Assembly: GCF_000799465.1 (NCBI RefSeq)
Contig: NZ_JUGU01000001.1
Span: 124,001 to 188,000 of the forward strand
DNA: 64,000 nucleotides
Source: Psychroserpens sp. Hel_I_66
Lineage (GTDB): Bacteria; Bacteroidota; Bacteroidia; Flavobacteriales; Flavobacteriaceae
Reading direction: 5' to 3'
Each line of letters starts with the position of its first letter. Position 1 is the stretch's first letter. Shown piece by piece: positions 9,131 through 16,879 of this stretch. A program made the translations under genes and the position numbers. The notes beneath the pieces were generated by a model. That model saw nothing but the letters and a program-made list of their open reading frames with translations, was not told the DNA's origin and ran no database searches.

Positions 9131-9736
9131 TTAATCCAGTTCATTAAAAGCTTCCATTACTTCATCAGATATTAATTTACAATGTTGCATATACGCAGGT
9201 TCGACTTCAATATCTAATCTATCATAACAAACTAATCTGACATCAATAGCTTGTCTTACTTTATCTGCACAAACTACAGGGTCTAATTTTCTAACTTCTC
9301 GATGGAATAAAAATAGATTAAATGAAATTACTAAATCAACTGGTAAAATGTTATTCCGAGGACCACAAATAAATTCTATATTTTCACAACAATGGAACAT
9401 TTTCCAAGCAACTTGATTTAAGCCTCCACGACAGCAAGAATGCAGGAATATAGACCCAGGTTTATTACATTCACTAGAACAAATCAGCGCTGCGAATTGA
9501 ATCCACGTTACATTTAAACTTCCTGAAATATTCCCAAAATCTGTATCGCAACCGTGAGTTGCCAAGTAGATATAATCATATTTGGTTCCATTTTGTAATG
9601 CTTGTTTTAAATCCGACAATGAGTTTATTTCAAATACGTCACTTTTAATATTGTACAATAATATTTGATTCACAATATTGTCAATTTCCGCTTGCTCAAT
9701 ATCTTCACTGGCTTTTAGTACAAGAAGTTTTTTCAT
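9131..9736 (-). CDS. Caspase-like (clan CD) cysteine protease candidate
   Basis: This 201-aa protein has the strand-HG and strand-C pattern of the caspase/CHAT/gingipain fold: YDYIYLATHG with His61, and GSIFLHSCCRGG with Cys101 or Cys102 at the expected position after a hydrophobic strand. It opens with a parallel strand (KKLLVLKAS) and a second (KSDVFEIN), as clan CD peptidases do. The typical D/S-A-C-x-S-G is replaced by SCCRGG. Caspase-like proteases act in several bacterial defence systems, but a linked partner is not obvious. Cassette ends gttatgcac and gtgcataac are perfect inverses. Confidence 0.55.
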   Translation of the reverse strand: MKKLLVLKASEDIEQAEIDNIVNQILLYNIKSDVFEINSLSDLKQALQNGTKYDYIYLATHGCDTDFGNISGSLNVTWIQFAALICSSECNKPGSIFLHSCCRGGLNQVAWKMFHCCENIEFICGPRNNILPVDLVISFNLFLFHREVRKLDPVVCADKVRQAIDVRLVCYDRLDIEVEPAYMQHCKLISDEVMEAFNELD

Positions 9737-9755
9737 TTATCGGTTTTTTTTAGGT

Positions 9756-9896
9756 TGTGCATAACGGTCTTGTGTATGGTTAGTTGCGTAGTTAAGCAAC
9801 TAATTTATTAAACAAAAACTTACCAGAGAAAATTCCGAAGGAATTTTCCAAATAAGCACTTGCCAAAGCAATTAATTATACACGGTGTTAGCAAAC
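9756..9896 (-). repeat. attC-like site 8
   Basis: Left core gtgcataac, right core gttagcaaac. Hairpin GAAAATTCC-GAA-GGAATTTTC. Its right core contains the TAA stop codon of the gene at 9888. Confidence 0.9.
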
Positions 9897-10661
9897 GTTT
9901 TTTACTATTTTTTCAATTCTAATAATGTCATCTAGATTCACAAGTTTTGTGGTTTTTATAAATAGATTTTCATTATCAATTTCAATTTCTAATTTTTTTT
10001 CGTTTTCGAAATGCTTCAATAGGTTCTTTATTAGAATAATATTGTGACTTTTCTTTAAAGTGAAGCTTTCATAATCTGAAAATTTTATGTCATCATCATC
10101 TCTAAATAGGTCAAGAAATTTTTCTGAAGAAGACTTTTCTCTAAAGAAATAATGACCATTGATATTGTCTATTTTGACCCAAAACATTAGATGGGATTCT
10201 TTATAATGAATTGTTCCATTTAATTCAACAGAAGGCAATAAAACAATACCCTTTTTGAATTTAAATGGGTTCGAATATTCCCAATCATCATATTCAGTTA
10301 AGATTTTTGTTTTCTCTAGAAAATCAAATTGTTCATTTGTAAGTTCTGTTCTCAAATACTCCTTACTTTCTCTTAGATAATTTAAGGCTATTTCCGCTAG
10401 TCTCTCATCTTTAGTTGGAAGTTTTTCTAATTCATGTTCAGGGATAATTCGAAATTCGTTTTCATGTGCAATCCAATGTCCAGATTCAGCTTGTTCCAAA
10501 GTCAGTTTAATTCCGGTTTCTGGGTCAATTATATATTCATCGGCTAAACTTTCTTTTAATTTTCTGTCATACTCTTTTTGTTTAGGTGTATCAGATTTAA
10601 AACCCAAAAAAAGTATAAATAGTATTAAAATTCCTGCTGTAATAAAAATGAATTCAATCAA
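9888..10661 (-). CDS. Membrane-anchored hypothetical protein, stop codon inside attC
   Basis: A 257-aa protein with an N-terminal transmembrane segment (IEFIFITAGILILFILFLG), then a cytosolic or periplasmic acidic region containing YIIDPETGIKLTLEQAESGHW, which recurs as a short motif in Flavobacteriia hypotheticals. No enzymatic motif was seen. The TAA stop is formed by the GCTAAC core of the attC-like site, so cassette excision would remove the stop codon's context. Single gene in its cassette, ends tttgctaac and gttagcaaa. Confidence 0.62.
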   Translation of the reverse strand: MIEFIFITAGILILFILFLGFKSDTPKQKEYDRKLKESLADEYIIDPETGIKLTLEQAESGHWIAHENEFRIIPEHELEKLPTKDERLAEIALNYLRESKEYLRTELTNEQFDFLEKTKILTEYDDWEYSNPFKFKKGIVLLPSVELNGTIHYKESHLMFWVKIDNINGHYFFREKSSSEKFLDLFRDDDDIKFSDYESFTLKKSHNIILIKNLLKHFENEKKLEIEIDNENLFIKTTKLVNLDDIIRIEKIVKNVC

Positions 10662-10677
10662 TTTTTGTTTTTTTAAT

Positions 10678-10815
10678 GTTTGCTAACGTTGATGTATAAG
10701 ATTAGTGGCGTGTTTAAGCACCTAATCTAGTAAACAGATACTTGCCAGAGAAAATTCCGCAGGAATTTTCCAAATAGGTTAAAACTAGCCATTAATTTTA
10801 TACGGTGTTGTGTAC
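10678..10815 (-). repeat. attC-like site 9
   Basis: Left core tttgctaac, right core gttgtgtac. Hairpin GAAAATTCC-GCA-GGAATTTTC. Confidence 0.89.
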
Positions 10816-10817
10816 AG

Positions 10818-11288
10818 TTATTTTCTCCAATAAGTTTTTCCGTCAACGATTTTTAAGTCCGATATTTTGTCCGAGTAATAAATTCCGCTGTCCAATTCTG
10901 TTACTTTCATTTTTAATTCAACTTTTTTATTGTCGGTAATCAGTTCGTTTCGGTCAAACTCTTTTAACTTTTCATATTCCTTTTCGGATAAATATATTTT
11001 CTTAATGTCAGATTCCGTTTTTAAGTTTATCCAAGGTGATTTTAATAAATCATTTGACTTTAAAATATCAAAAACTCGGATAATTTCTAATTCATCTTTT
11101 CCAGCCATTTTACTCCAATGTATGCTATCGAAAGATTTTTCAAATTTCTCAATTGTCTTTTCATCAGCTCCATAGAAACTTCCAATGTCAATTAATTTGA
11201 AATATAAGTCGGCTTTAAATTCTTGCTCGTTTTTTGAACAAGACAGAATTAAAAATCCAATTATTAATGTCAGCGTGATGTTTCTCAT
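10818..11288 (-). CDS. Predicted lipoprotein, unrecognised
   Basis: Start taken at the ATG at 11286-11288, giving MRNITLTLIIGFLILSC with a lipobox Cys at 17; four residues upstream lie in the attC-proximal sequence. The mature protein of about 140 residues is charged and probably helical then beta (DELEIIRVFDILKSNDLL). No family was recognised. Cassette ends gttgtgtac and gtacacaac match perfectly. Confidence 0.65.
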   Translation of the reverse strand: MRNITLTLIIGFLILSCSKNEQEFKADLYFKLIDIGSFYGADEKTIEKFEKSFDSIHWSKMAGKDELEIIRVFDILKSNDLLKSPWINLKTESDIKKIYLSEKEYEKLKEFDRNELITDNKKVELKMKVTELDSGIYYSDKISDLKIVDGKTYWRK

Positions 11289-11291
11289 AAT

Positions 11292-11431
11292 TGTACACAA
11301 CGGTTTTGTGTATGGTTAGTTGCGTGTTTCAGCAACTAATTTAGTAAACAAAAACGAACGCGAGAAAATTCCGAAGGAATTTTCCAAATAGGCAACGACC
11401 AAAGCAATTAATTATACACGTTGTTAGCCAC
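11292..11431 (-). repeat. attC-like site 10
   Basis: Left core gtacacaac, right core gttagccac. Hairpin GAAAATTCC-GAA-GGAATTTTC. Confidence 0.9.
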
Positions 11432-11436
11432 AGTAT

Positions 11437-12021
11437 TTATTCTTTTTTGATTAAAATTATTGTGTCTTTTTCGGGCAAATTTCTTTCTAAAAATTGATAT
11501 CCTTCAAATTTTATTTTCAATTCCGTTTTTCCGTTTTTTGTATATATTGAATTATTATAAAATTCGATTTCATTGTTTAAATCTATTTCTTTAATTTTCC
11601 TTTCAAGTATTAGAAATTGCTTTTCCGTAATCTTATAAGGACAACACATTCCAAGAAAGCCTTGATTTTCTTGATAAATCACAAAATTATCTTTCTTATA
11701 TTCGATATCATTCGGTTGAATAGGATAAAGAACTATTGAAGTTATAATTCCGAAAAATATTCCGCCAAACAACCAGAATAATAAAGTCAAAATTGGCGTA
11801 ATTGCATAAAAACTAAAGTAAAATCCAATTTTCTTAAATGGCTTTAAATTCCAGAAAAATAGAATAATTCCACTTCCATAAACTAATAAGTTTATAATAT
11901 AAGCAAGTCTATAATTCAGACTTATTTCAATCGTGCTTTTCAGGGTGAAATTCAGTAAAGCAAATCCCAAAAGGTAGAAATGAATCTTTGTTATTATATT
12001 TCTGATTTGGGTTTTGGTCAT
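11437..12021 (-). CDS. Hypothetical integral membrane protein, 194 aa
   Basis: Four hydrophobic segments lie in the first 110 residues (FYLLGFALLNF, YIINLLVYGSGIILFFW, YAITPILTLLFWLFGGIFFGIITSIVL), followed by a soluble domain of about 80 residues with MCCPYKITEKQFLILERKIK. Function unknown. The orientation and single-gene cassette agree with its neighbours. Ends gttagccac and gtggctaac match 9 of 9. Confidence 0.62.
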   Translation of the reverse strand: MTKTQIRNIITKIHFYLLGFALLNFTLKSTIEISLNYRLAYIINLLVYGSGIILFFWNLKPFKKIGFYFSFYAITPILTLLFWLFGGIFFGIITSIVLYPIQPNDIEYKKDNFVIYQENQGFLGMCCPYKITEKQFLILERKIKEIDLNNEIEFYNNSIYTKNGKTELKIKFEGYQFLERNLPEKDTIILIKKE

Positions 12022-12023
12022 AT

Positions 12024-12163
12024 TGTGGCTAACGTGTTTGTGTATGATTAGTTGCGTGGTTCAGCAACTAATTTAGCAAACTTTTACGAACCCGTGAAAA
12101 TTCCGCAGGAATTTTCACAAGTAGGCTCAATGAAGCAATTAATTATACACGGTGTTAGCAAAA
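12024..12163 (-). repeat. attC-like site 11
   Basis: Left core gtggctaac, right core gttagcaaa. Hairpin GAAAATTCC-GCA-GGAATTTTC. Confidence 0.89.
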
Positions 12164-12164
12164 G

Positions 12165-12914
12165 TTATTTCTTTTTTTTCTCTTTTAACGATTCATATTC
12201 CGAAATTCCTAATTCGTTTTCAACTACATACATTTCTGGTCTTCCAACAGCAACTCCTATATTCATTGCGCATCTTACAAAATATTCTTGTCCTTTTTCA
12301 ATGTCAATTATTACTGAAGCCCTTGATTCAGTTTTGCCCCAAAATTCGTGTTTTCCAAATTCTGTAATTTTATATTTGAACTTTTCTCCATTTCTAACTC
12401 TTCCGATAACAGTTTCATCATCCATTCTAATTTTGAATCCTATCATTGAACCAGTAAACATTTTTGGGCGATAAAAATAAACAACTGCATAATCAGCATC
12501 AGAAGGCAGTCTTGATTTATTTTCAAGTTTTCTGCTCTTCGAAATTTGCGCTAAAACATCTGAATTCAAGTTTCTATATAACTTTGCTTTTATCCGATAG
12601 CAAGTACTTCCAAAATTTGGTTTTTTAACTTCTGTTAAATGAATTAAATTTGCGCCCGATTTTTTAGCAGTTTCTTTTGCGTCATCAATAACTTTGGTAT
12701 AACCACAATCTGTTGAGAATCCTGAATCTCCGATTTTTAATTCTCCAATAAAATTTGAGTTTGCTGGAATTTTTTCATTTTCCTTTATAACCAAAATTTC
12801 ACTTTCATCGTCTAACGCCTTATATTCATTGTTCGATAGACTTGTTCTAATTTTTGGCGAACAAGATTGTAAAATTATCGAAGTGAACAGTAAAATTATA
12901 AATGTTCTTTTCAT
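12165..12914 (-). CDS. Lipoprotein with DUF2846-like C-terminal domain
   Basis: A 249-aa protein with a lipoprotein signal (MKRTFIILLFTSIILQSC). The C-terminal half (about 140-235) reads YAVVYFYRP...IRMDDETVIGRVRNGEKF...GKHEFWGKTESRASVIIDIEKGQEYFVRC, the pattern of DUF2846-type domains: a small beta-sandwich found in exported proteins. Role unknown, probably envelope-associated. It starts about 25 bp after attC 12. Cassette ends gttagcaaa and tttgctaac are inverses. Confidence 0.7.
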   Translation of the reverse strand: MKRTFIILLFTSIILQSCSPKIRTSLSNNEYKALDDESEILVIKENEKIPANSNFIGELKIGDSGFSTDCGYTKVIDDAKETAKKSGANLIHLTEVKKPNFGSTCYRIKAKLYRNLNSDVLAQISKSRKLENKSRLPSDADYAVVYFYRPKMFTGSMIGFKIRMDDETVIGRVRNGEKFKYKITEFGKHEFWGKTESRASVIIDIEKGQEYFVRCAMNIGVAVGRPEMYVVENELGISEYESLKEKKKK

Positions 12915-12937
12915 TTTTTTGAGTTCGGTTTTTTAAT

Positions 12938-13073
12938 TTTTGCTAACGGTTGGTGTAAGAACAGTTGCGTGGTTTGGCCTGTAAGTTAGCAAAAGAAAAG
13001 TAACGTTAGGAAAGTCCGCAGGACTTTCCGATGAACACGGACCTAGCAATTGTTTTTACACGTTGTTACCACA
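12938..13073 (-). repeat. attC-like site 12
   Basis: Left core tttgctaac, right core gttaccaca. Hairpin GGAAAGTCC-GCA-GGACTTTCC; the stem is one pair longer than in site 1. Confidence 0.86.
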
Positions 13074-13079
13074 CGTTTT

Positions 13080-13751
13080 TTATTCCAATTCCGTCATTGT
13101 ATGTTTCAATTCAGTTTTATGGAATGTTCTTAATTCTATCGTTTTATTTTTTTTGTTTTCAATTAAGTAAGGAACGTCTCCATCCAAAAATAAGATGTCA
13201 AATCCTTTGTGGTTAATTCGCTCCCAACGTGATGTTTTAAATTTCGGATTTTTATTCGATTTTCTCATAAAAGTTGAGTCAGTTTCAAAGTAAATAGTGT
13301 CTTGAAAGATATCATTTTTCCAAGAAAATGTTTTTCCAACCAGTTCAGCCTTTTGGTTGTTCTTAAATTTTTCTGATAATTTTCTATAAATATGTAAAAA
13401 GTCGTTATTTGGAATTTTAACAACTAATGAATCTGCGTTTACTTTTACTATCTCATAATACTCTAGAGGATTATCTTCCGAATATTCGTCGTTAAAAACA
13501 ATATTGTCGGAGAAAAAATTTCTTTTACTTTCTCTCATTTGGTCAGTTCCAAAATCCCTGAATGAACCTTGAGCAAAGACTTTGTTTTTTTCAAAAGTCA
13601 TTAGATTTTGAATTGGAAAAAACATATTTGAGTTTTCAGAATTCATAGATGATGAATAGTCTCCAATCCAAGTTCCTTTCAGTTTTTTGTCAGTTTGACA
13701 AGCAGATAGTAAAAGAACTAAAATTAATGATATGTATGGTGTTTTTCTCAA
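13080..13751 (-). CDS. Predicted lipoprotein, TTG start
   Basis: No ATG precedes the signal peptide. I chose TTG at 13749-13751, giving MRKTPYISLILVLLLSAC with the lipobox Cys at 18; an alternative TTG at 13769 would lie inside the attC core. The mature part begins KKLKGTWIGDYSS, a lipocalin-like first strand motif (G-x-W), followed by many beta strands, so a small beta-barrel is plausible but not shown. Single gene; cassette ends gttaccaca and tgtggtaac are perfect inverses. Confidence 0.62.
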   Translation of the reverse strand: MRKTPYISLILVLLLSACQTDKKLKGTWIGDYSSSMNSENSNMFFPIQNLMTFEKNKVFAQGSFRDFGTDQMRESKRNFFSDNIVFNDEYSEDNPLEYYEIVKVNADSLVVKIPNNDFLHIYRKLSEKFKNNQKAELVGKTFSWKNDIFQDTIYFETDSTFMRKSNKNPKFKTSRWERINHKGFDILFLDGDVPYLIENKKNKTIELRTFHKTELKHTMTELE

Positions 13752-13753
13752 AT

Positions 13754-13957
13754 GTGTGGTAACGGTCAAGTATATGAAAAGTAGCGCTGAAAAAGGGCGC
13801 TATCAATTCGTTTATACTCGAGCCGAATTTTTAAATTTTTCTATTTATCTTTCTTTTCTCAAATAGCCAAATTTAAAAATTTGGCAACCTCGAAAAAGTG
13901 CCCGAAACTTTGTGTTTACAACTGCTGGCGCTATTTTTTATATACATTGTTAGCAAT
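13754..13957 (-). repeat. attC-like site 13, long class
   Basis: Left core gtggtaac, right core gttagcaat, about 200 bp. The centre has a long stem gccgaatttttaaattt / aaatttaaaaatttggc instead of the short GAAA hairpin. Outer arms gtatatgaaaagtagcgc and gcgctattttttatatac are inverses. The class is shared with sites 22, 27 and 29. Confidence 0.85.
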
Positions 13958-13961
13958 AGTT

Positions 13962-14675
13962 TTACTTCTCATTTTCTTTTATTCTATCAGATTTTAAAAG
14001 TTGATAAAAAGCCACCGTATTATCTATATAGATTCGAGGTTTACCTGAAGTTATTGTATACATTTCCTTAAATAATTCTATAAATTCTTCCAAAATTTTA
14101 ACTGAATTTGAACCAAGAATTGTGTGTGTAACAGAGCCATATTTTAAGTTTACCTTACGAAACTTGAGAGAGTTATTTAGCATAACATTTTTATCATAAG
14201 TCTTCATCTGATTTTCTGCCTTATGGTCAAGTATTACCCCAAGCATATTTAAATCTTCGTGTAATAAATAGGCATCGATTATCGGTTGACCAAAAAATAA
14301 ATTTTTATCGAAATCAACAGTAATTTCTCCGAAAGAAATAGAAGCTTTTACAGCTATTTTTAATTTTGCCGCTTTTTTTAAAAAAAACCAAGAATCTACA
14401 ATTATTTTTGAAAAATCTTCGATAGTATCTTTTTTAGAAAAAAACATAAATGAATCCGAAAACGTTACAGAACGAGTTTGATTCTTAGCAATTTTTAATT
14501 TTGATTTTTTCTCTTGCTCTTCGCCCCATTCAATTCCTTCAAGTTTTTCAACATAAGTTTTAAGTTGCTCAAGGGTTTTAAGGATTTGAGAATGCGTTTT
14601 AGTTTGAACCATATCTTTAAATCCTAGAATATCAAAGAATGCTACAAATCTATTATCTGTTTTTTTCCAACTCAT
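13962..14675 (-). CDS. Class III nucleotide cyclase-like protein (possibly inactive)
   Basis: This 237-aa soluble protein has the outline of a class III cyclase/GGDEF-type fold: VAFFDILGFKDM with a metal-site-like Asp15, SVTFSDSFMFFS with a second Asp74, then IAVKASISFGEI and FFGQPIIDAYLLHE, which resemble the dimerisation and substrate strands of adenylate cyclases. The canonical G-D pair is S-D, and the transition-state Arg is not obvious. Pycsar systems use such cyclases for phage defence, usually with an adjacent effector; none is adjacent here. Function is therefore inferred only from fold-like motifs. Confidence 0.5.
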   Translation of the reverse strand: MSWKKTDNRFVAFFDILGFKDMVQTKTHSQILKTLEQLKTYVEKLEGIEWGEEQEKKSKLKIAKNQTRSVTFSDSFMFFSKKDTIEDFSKIIVDSWFFLKKAAKLKIAVKASISFGEITVDFDKNLFFGQPIIDAYLLHEDLNMLGVILDHKAENQMKTYDKNVMLNNSLKFRKVNLKYGSVTHTILGSNSVKILEEFIELFKEMYTITSGKPRIYIDNTVAFYQLLKSDRIKENEK

Positions 14676-14685
14676 TTTTTTAAAT

Positions 14686-14822
14686 TATTGCTAACGGTCA
14701 CGGCTATGAGTAGTTGCGTGGTTTAGGACTTAACTTTGCAAGTACACACCAAGTTGGAAATTCCGCAGGAATTTCCAAAGTAGGCGAGAACAAGCAATTA
14801 CTTATAGCCATTGTTGTGTGCA
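14686..14822 (-). repeat. attC-like site 14
   Basis: Left core attgctaac, right core gttgtgtgc. Hairpin GGAAATTCC-GCA-GGAATTTCC. Arms ggctatgagtagttgcg / gcaattacttatagcc differ from other sites but still pair. Confidence 0.88.
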
Positions 14823-14826
14823 GTTT

Positions 14827-15126
14827 TTATTCGATTATTCTTTTCTTTAAATCCATTCTTTCGTGCAATATTCTCGTTATTTCGACATATTCCTGTTCTA
14901 ATGTTCTGTAGAAAATAATATGCCGATTTGTTTTCAATCCGAGAAGTTGCTTTGATATTCCATCGTAGTTTTTTCCTAAATCTGGATTTTCTGCAATTTC
15001 TTGACAATCAGAAATTATTTCATCGTAATATTTGTCAGCTTGTTTTTCCGACCAAACCTCAAATGTATAATCCCAAATCTTTGATAAATCCTCAACAGCT
15101 TTGTTCGTCAACTTATATTCAGCCAT
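14827..15126 (-). CDS. parE: ParE/RelE-family toxin
   Basis: This 99-aa protein fits ParE toxins: AEYKLTNKAVEDLSKIWDYTFEVWSEKQADKYYDEI at the N-terminus, then GKNYDGISKQLLGLKTNRHIIFYR and a C-terminal strand (YVEITRILHERMD). ParE proteins poison DNA gyrase. It overlaps the antitoxin gene by 8 bp (15119-15126), the usual coupling of parDE operons. Toxin-antitoxin cassettes are thought to stabilise large integron arrays. The conserved Arg in TRILHERMD is present, so an active toxin is expected. Confidence 0.88.
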   Translation of the reverse strand: MAEYKLTNKAVEDLSKIWDYTFEVWSEKQADKYYDEIISDCQEIAENPDLGKNYDGISKQLLGLKTNRHIIFYRTLEQEYVEITRILHERMDLKKRIIE

Positions 15127-15370
15127 TCGAATGCTTTTTCGCTTTTAGAGATTCAAGATGTTTTTTTGGGTCAAAATCGTGAGCTATTCCGCTGTCAATG
15201 CCTTGTTGTATTGCGGTTTTCAAAGCAATTACCTTACTTTCTTCTTCCTCTAAAAGTCTCAATCCAGCACGAATTACTTCGCTAACGTTTTTAAACCTTC
15301 CTTCGCTTATTCGACTTTGGACGAATTGGTCAAAATAATTTCCGAGTGATATTGATGTGTTTTTGTTCAT
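15119..15370 (-). CDS. parD: ParD-family antitoxin
   Basis: Start taken at the ATG at 15368-15370 (MNKNTSISLGNYFDQFVQSR). The longer frame runs back into attC-like site 15 and is implausible. The ribbon-helix-helix N-terminus (TSISLGNYFDQFVQSRISEG, then FKNVSEVIRAGLRLLEEEE) is typical of ParD/CC2985-type antitoxins, which neutralise ParE and repress their own operon. 83 aa is the usual size. It is the first gene of the two-gene cassette with ends gttgtgtgc and gcacacaac. Confidence 0.88.
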   Translation of the reverse strand: MNKNTSISLGNYFDQFVQSRISEGRFKNVSEVIRAGLRLLEEEESKVIALKTAIQQGIDSGIAHDFDPKKHLESLKAKKHSNG

Positions 15371-15431
15371 TTGACTACTAATTTTATCAAATATACCAAA
15401 AATTGGTATAAAGGCAAAATTTTTCTCAAAT

Positions 15432-15572
15432 TGCACACAACGGTTTTGTGTATGATTAGTTGCGTGTTTAAGCAACTAATTTAGTAAACAAAAACGAACG
15501 CGAGAAAATTCTGAAAGAATTTTCCAAATAAGCACTCGCCAAAGCAATTAATTATACACGGTGTTGGCAACT
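15432..15572 (-). repeat. attC-like site 15
   Basis: Left core gcacacaac, right core gttggcaac. Hairpin GAAAATTCT-GAA-AGAATTTTC: compared with site 6 both members of one stem pair have changed (C:G to T:A), a direct compensatory substitution. Confidence 0.91.
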
Positions 15573-15577
15573 GTTTT

Positions 15578-15982
15578 TTAATTAATTGTCAGATTAACAG
15601 TAATAAATTCAGTCGGACTTGATTTAAAATTCAATTCATAATCTCCAGCATTACTTGTTGTAAATTCATAATTAACCATTCGTATTGGTGCGTCTTGAGT
15701 ACAAATGCAACCTACATATTTTGCTTCAACCTCAATAACTCGTGAATTTCCATTTTCAGTTTCAATAAATTTTCCAAATCCTCCACATCCATTAAAGACT
15801 TGAAAATTCACTTCAATGTTAATCGTTTCATTAACCACTCCTGTGGTCGGTGAATTTATAGAAGTAACATATTCAGTTTTGCTCGAAATACATTCATTCT
15901 CTTTTTCATCGTCATCACTACAGCTAATTAATAATCCAAATATCATTATTGAAATGAGTAAAATAATATTCTTTTTTTTCAT
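15578..15982 (-). CDS. Predicted lipoprotein, first cassette of array 1
   Basis: This 134-aa protein has a lipoprotein signal (MKKKNIILLISIMIFGLLISC), an acidic linker SDDDEKENE, then a beta-sandwich-like domain with four Cys (NGCGGFGKF, YVGCICTQD) and an Ig-like ending (YEFTTSNAGDYELNF). It lies next to the attI-like junction, so it would be the most recently inserted cassette and the one closest to the candidate Pc promoter. Ends gttggcaac and gttgccaac match 9 of 9. Confidence 0.7.
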   Translation of the reverse strand: MKKKNIILLISIMIFGLLISCSDDDEKENECISSKTEYVTSINSPTTGVVNETINIEVNFQVFNGCGGFGKFIETENGNSRVIEVEAKYVGCICTQDAPIRMVNYEFTTSNAGDYELNFKSSPTEFITVNLTIN

Positions 15983-16033
15983 TGTTTTTGTTTTTTAATA
16001 GACGTAAAACTTATGAAATGGTTGCGTTCAAAT

Positions 16034-16100
16034 TGTTGCCAACAAATATATATAGTTACTGGTAACTATATATCTATTATATGCGCACTAAGTTAGCAAA
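16034..16100 (-). promoter_or_regulatory. attI-like junction with candidate Pc promoter, array 1
   Basis: The first cassette ends at AAC (16041-16043). From there sequence is identical to the array 2 junction (56246 onward): a palindromic tatagttactggtaactata block and then gcgcactaagttagc overlapping the 3' end of the recombinase gene. On the minus strand TATATTTG (16043-16050) fits the Bacteroidota TAnnTTTG box exactly and its final G belongs to the G/TT crossover triplet, so transcription would start inside the first cassette. No clear -33 TTG was identified. Confidence 0.7.
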
Positions 16101-16879
16101 TCTTTAATTCTTTTAAATGAATTAGTGGCCACATGTGTATAAATTTCTGTTGTCTTGGTTGAATTATGACCCAATAACATTTGGATGTAGCGAATATCCG
16201 TTCCGTTTTCCAATAAGTGTGTTGCAAAGCTATGTCTAAGTATGTGAGGTGTTACTCTTTCTTTAATACCTGCAATTTTGGCGGAGTTAACAACAACCTT
16301 TAAGACGCTAGAGCTACTATATTTAGATTGGGAAATAGGGTTTTCAAACAAATATATTTTAGGTCTGTGAGTTTTAAAATACGTTCGCAAATCTTCGAGA
16401 ACAATTTTATTGAGAACAGTATATCGGTCCTTATTGCCTTTTGCTTGTTCTACCCTAATGACCATTCTTTTGCTATCAATGTCTTCCAATCTAAGATTCA
16501 ATAGTTCGTTTCTTCGTAGTCCTGAAGAATAGAGCAAACTTATTATGCATTTATGCTTTATGTTGTTTGTGTGGTTGATAATTGAGATAATGTCTTCCTT
16601 AGGTAATACTTTGGGTAGTTTGGATATTTTCCTCGGTCTCTCTATGGAATAGAATCGATTGGGCATCCCCAAGACCATTTCGTAATAAAACTTTATGGAG
16701 TTTATGGCCATATTAATCGAAGAGTTTGATTTATTCTCCTTAACTAACTTTTGAATGTATAGTCTAATATCATTCTCGTTAAGGCTGAACAGTTCTTTGT
16801 CTTTATAATAATTAATAAACGCCTCAAAACTATGGACATAATTTTTTACTGTGCTGTCCGAGTATTTTTTCAACTCCAA
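16088..16879 (-). CDS. Xer-like tyrosine recombinase core, array 1
   Basis: From ATG at 16877-16879, 263 residues cover a SAM-like core-binding domain (KKYSDSTVKNYVHSFEAFIN onward) and a complete catalytic domain: Arg in SSGLRRNELLNL, His and Arg in HILRHSFATHLL, His in LLGHNSTKTTE, Tyr in IYTHV. The stretch between the second patch and HILRH has the length of XerC/D, without the extra helix of IntI. The gene reads toward the cassettes, opposite to most IntI. It is the strongest candidate for the cassette integrase because an identical-type gene sits in the same position at array 2. Confidence 0.85.
   Translation of the reverse strand: MELKKYSDSTVKNYVHSFEAFINYYKDKELFSLNENDIRLYIQKLVKENKSNSSINMAINSIKFYYEMVLGMPNRFYSIERPRKISKLPKVLPKEDIISIINHTNNIKHKCIISLLYSSGLRRNELLNLRLEDIDSKRMVIRVEQAKGNKDRYTVLNKIVLEDLRTYFKTHRPKIYLFENPISQSKYSSSSVLKVVVNSAKIAGIKERVTPHILRHSFATHLLENGTDIRYIQMLLGHNSTKTTEIYTHVATNSFKRIKDLLT

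Larger units (their letters stand above)
1..16043 (-). mobile_element. Integron-like cassette array 1 (15 attC-like sites)
   Basis: Fifteen sites of about 135-200 bp alternate with short gene cassettes. All genes are on the minus strand, reading away from the recombinase at 16088. Each cassette begins and ends with a cassette-specific inverted word anchored on GTT/AAC, as expected if each unit had once been a circle. The gene density, one gene per cassette and the mix of small exported proteins with a ParDE pair match sedentary chromosomal integrons. Confidence 0.88.

Noticed and set aside
12052..12474. 140-codon plus-strand frame
   Set aside because: It starts in an attC-like site and is antisense to a well-supported lipoprotein gene.
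16088..16879. Recombinase as a classical IntI
   Set aside because: The IntI-specific helix region before the HxLRH motif is absent and the gene is co-oriented with the cassettes.
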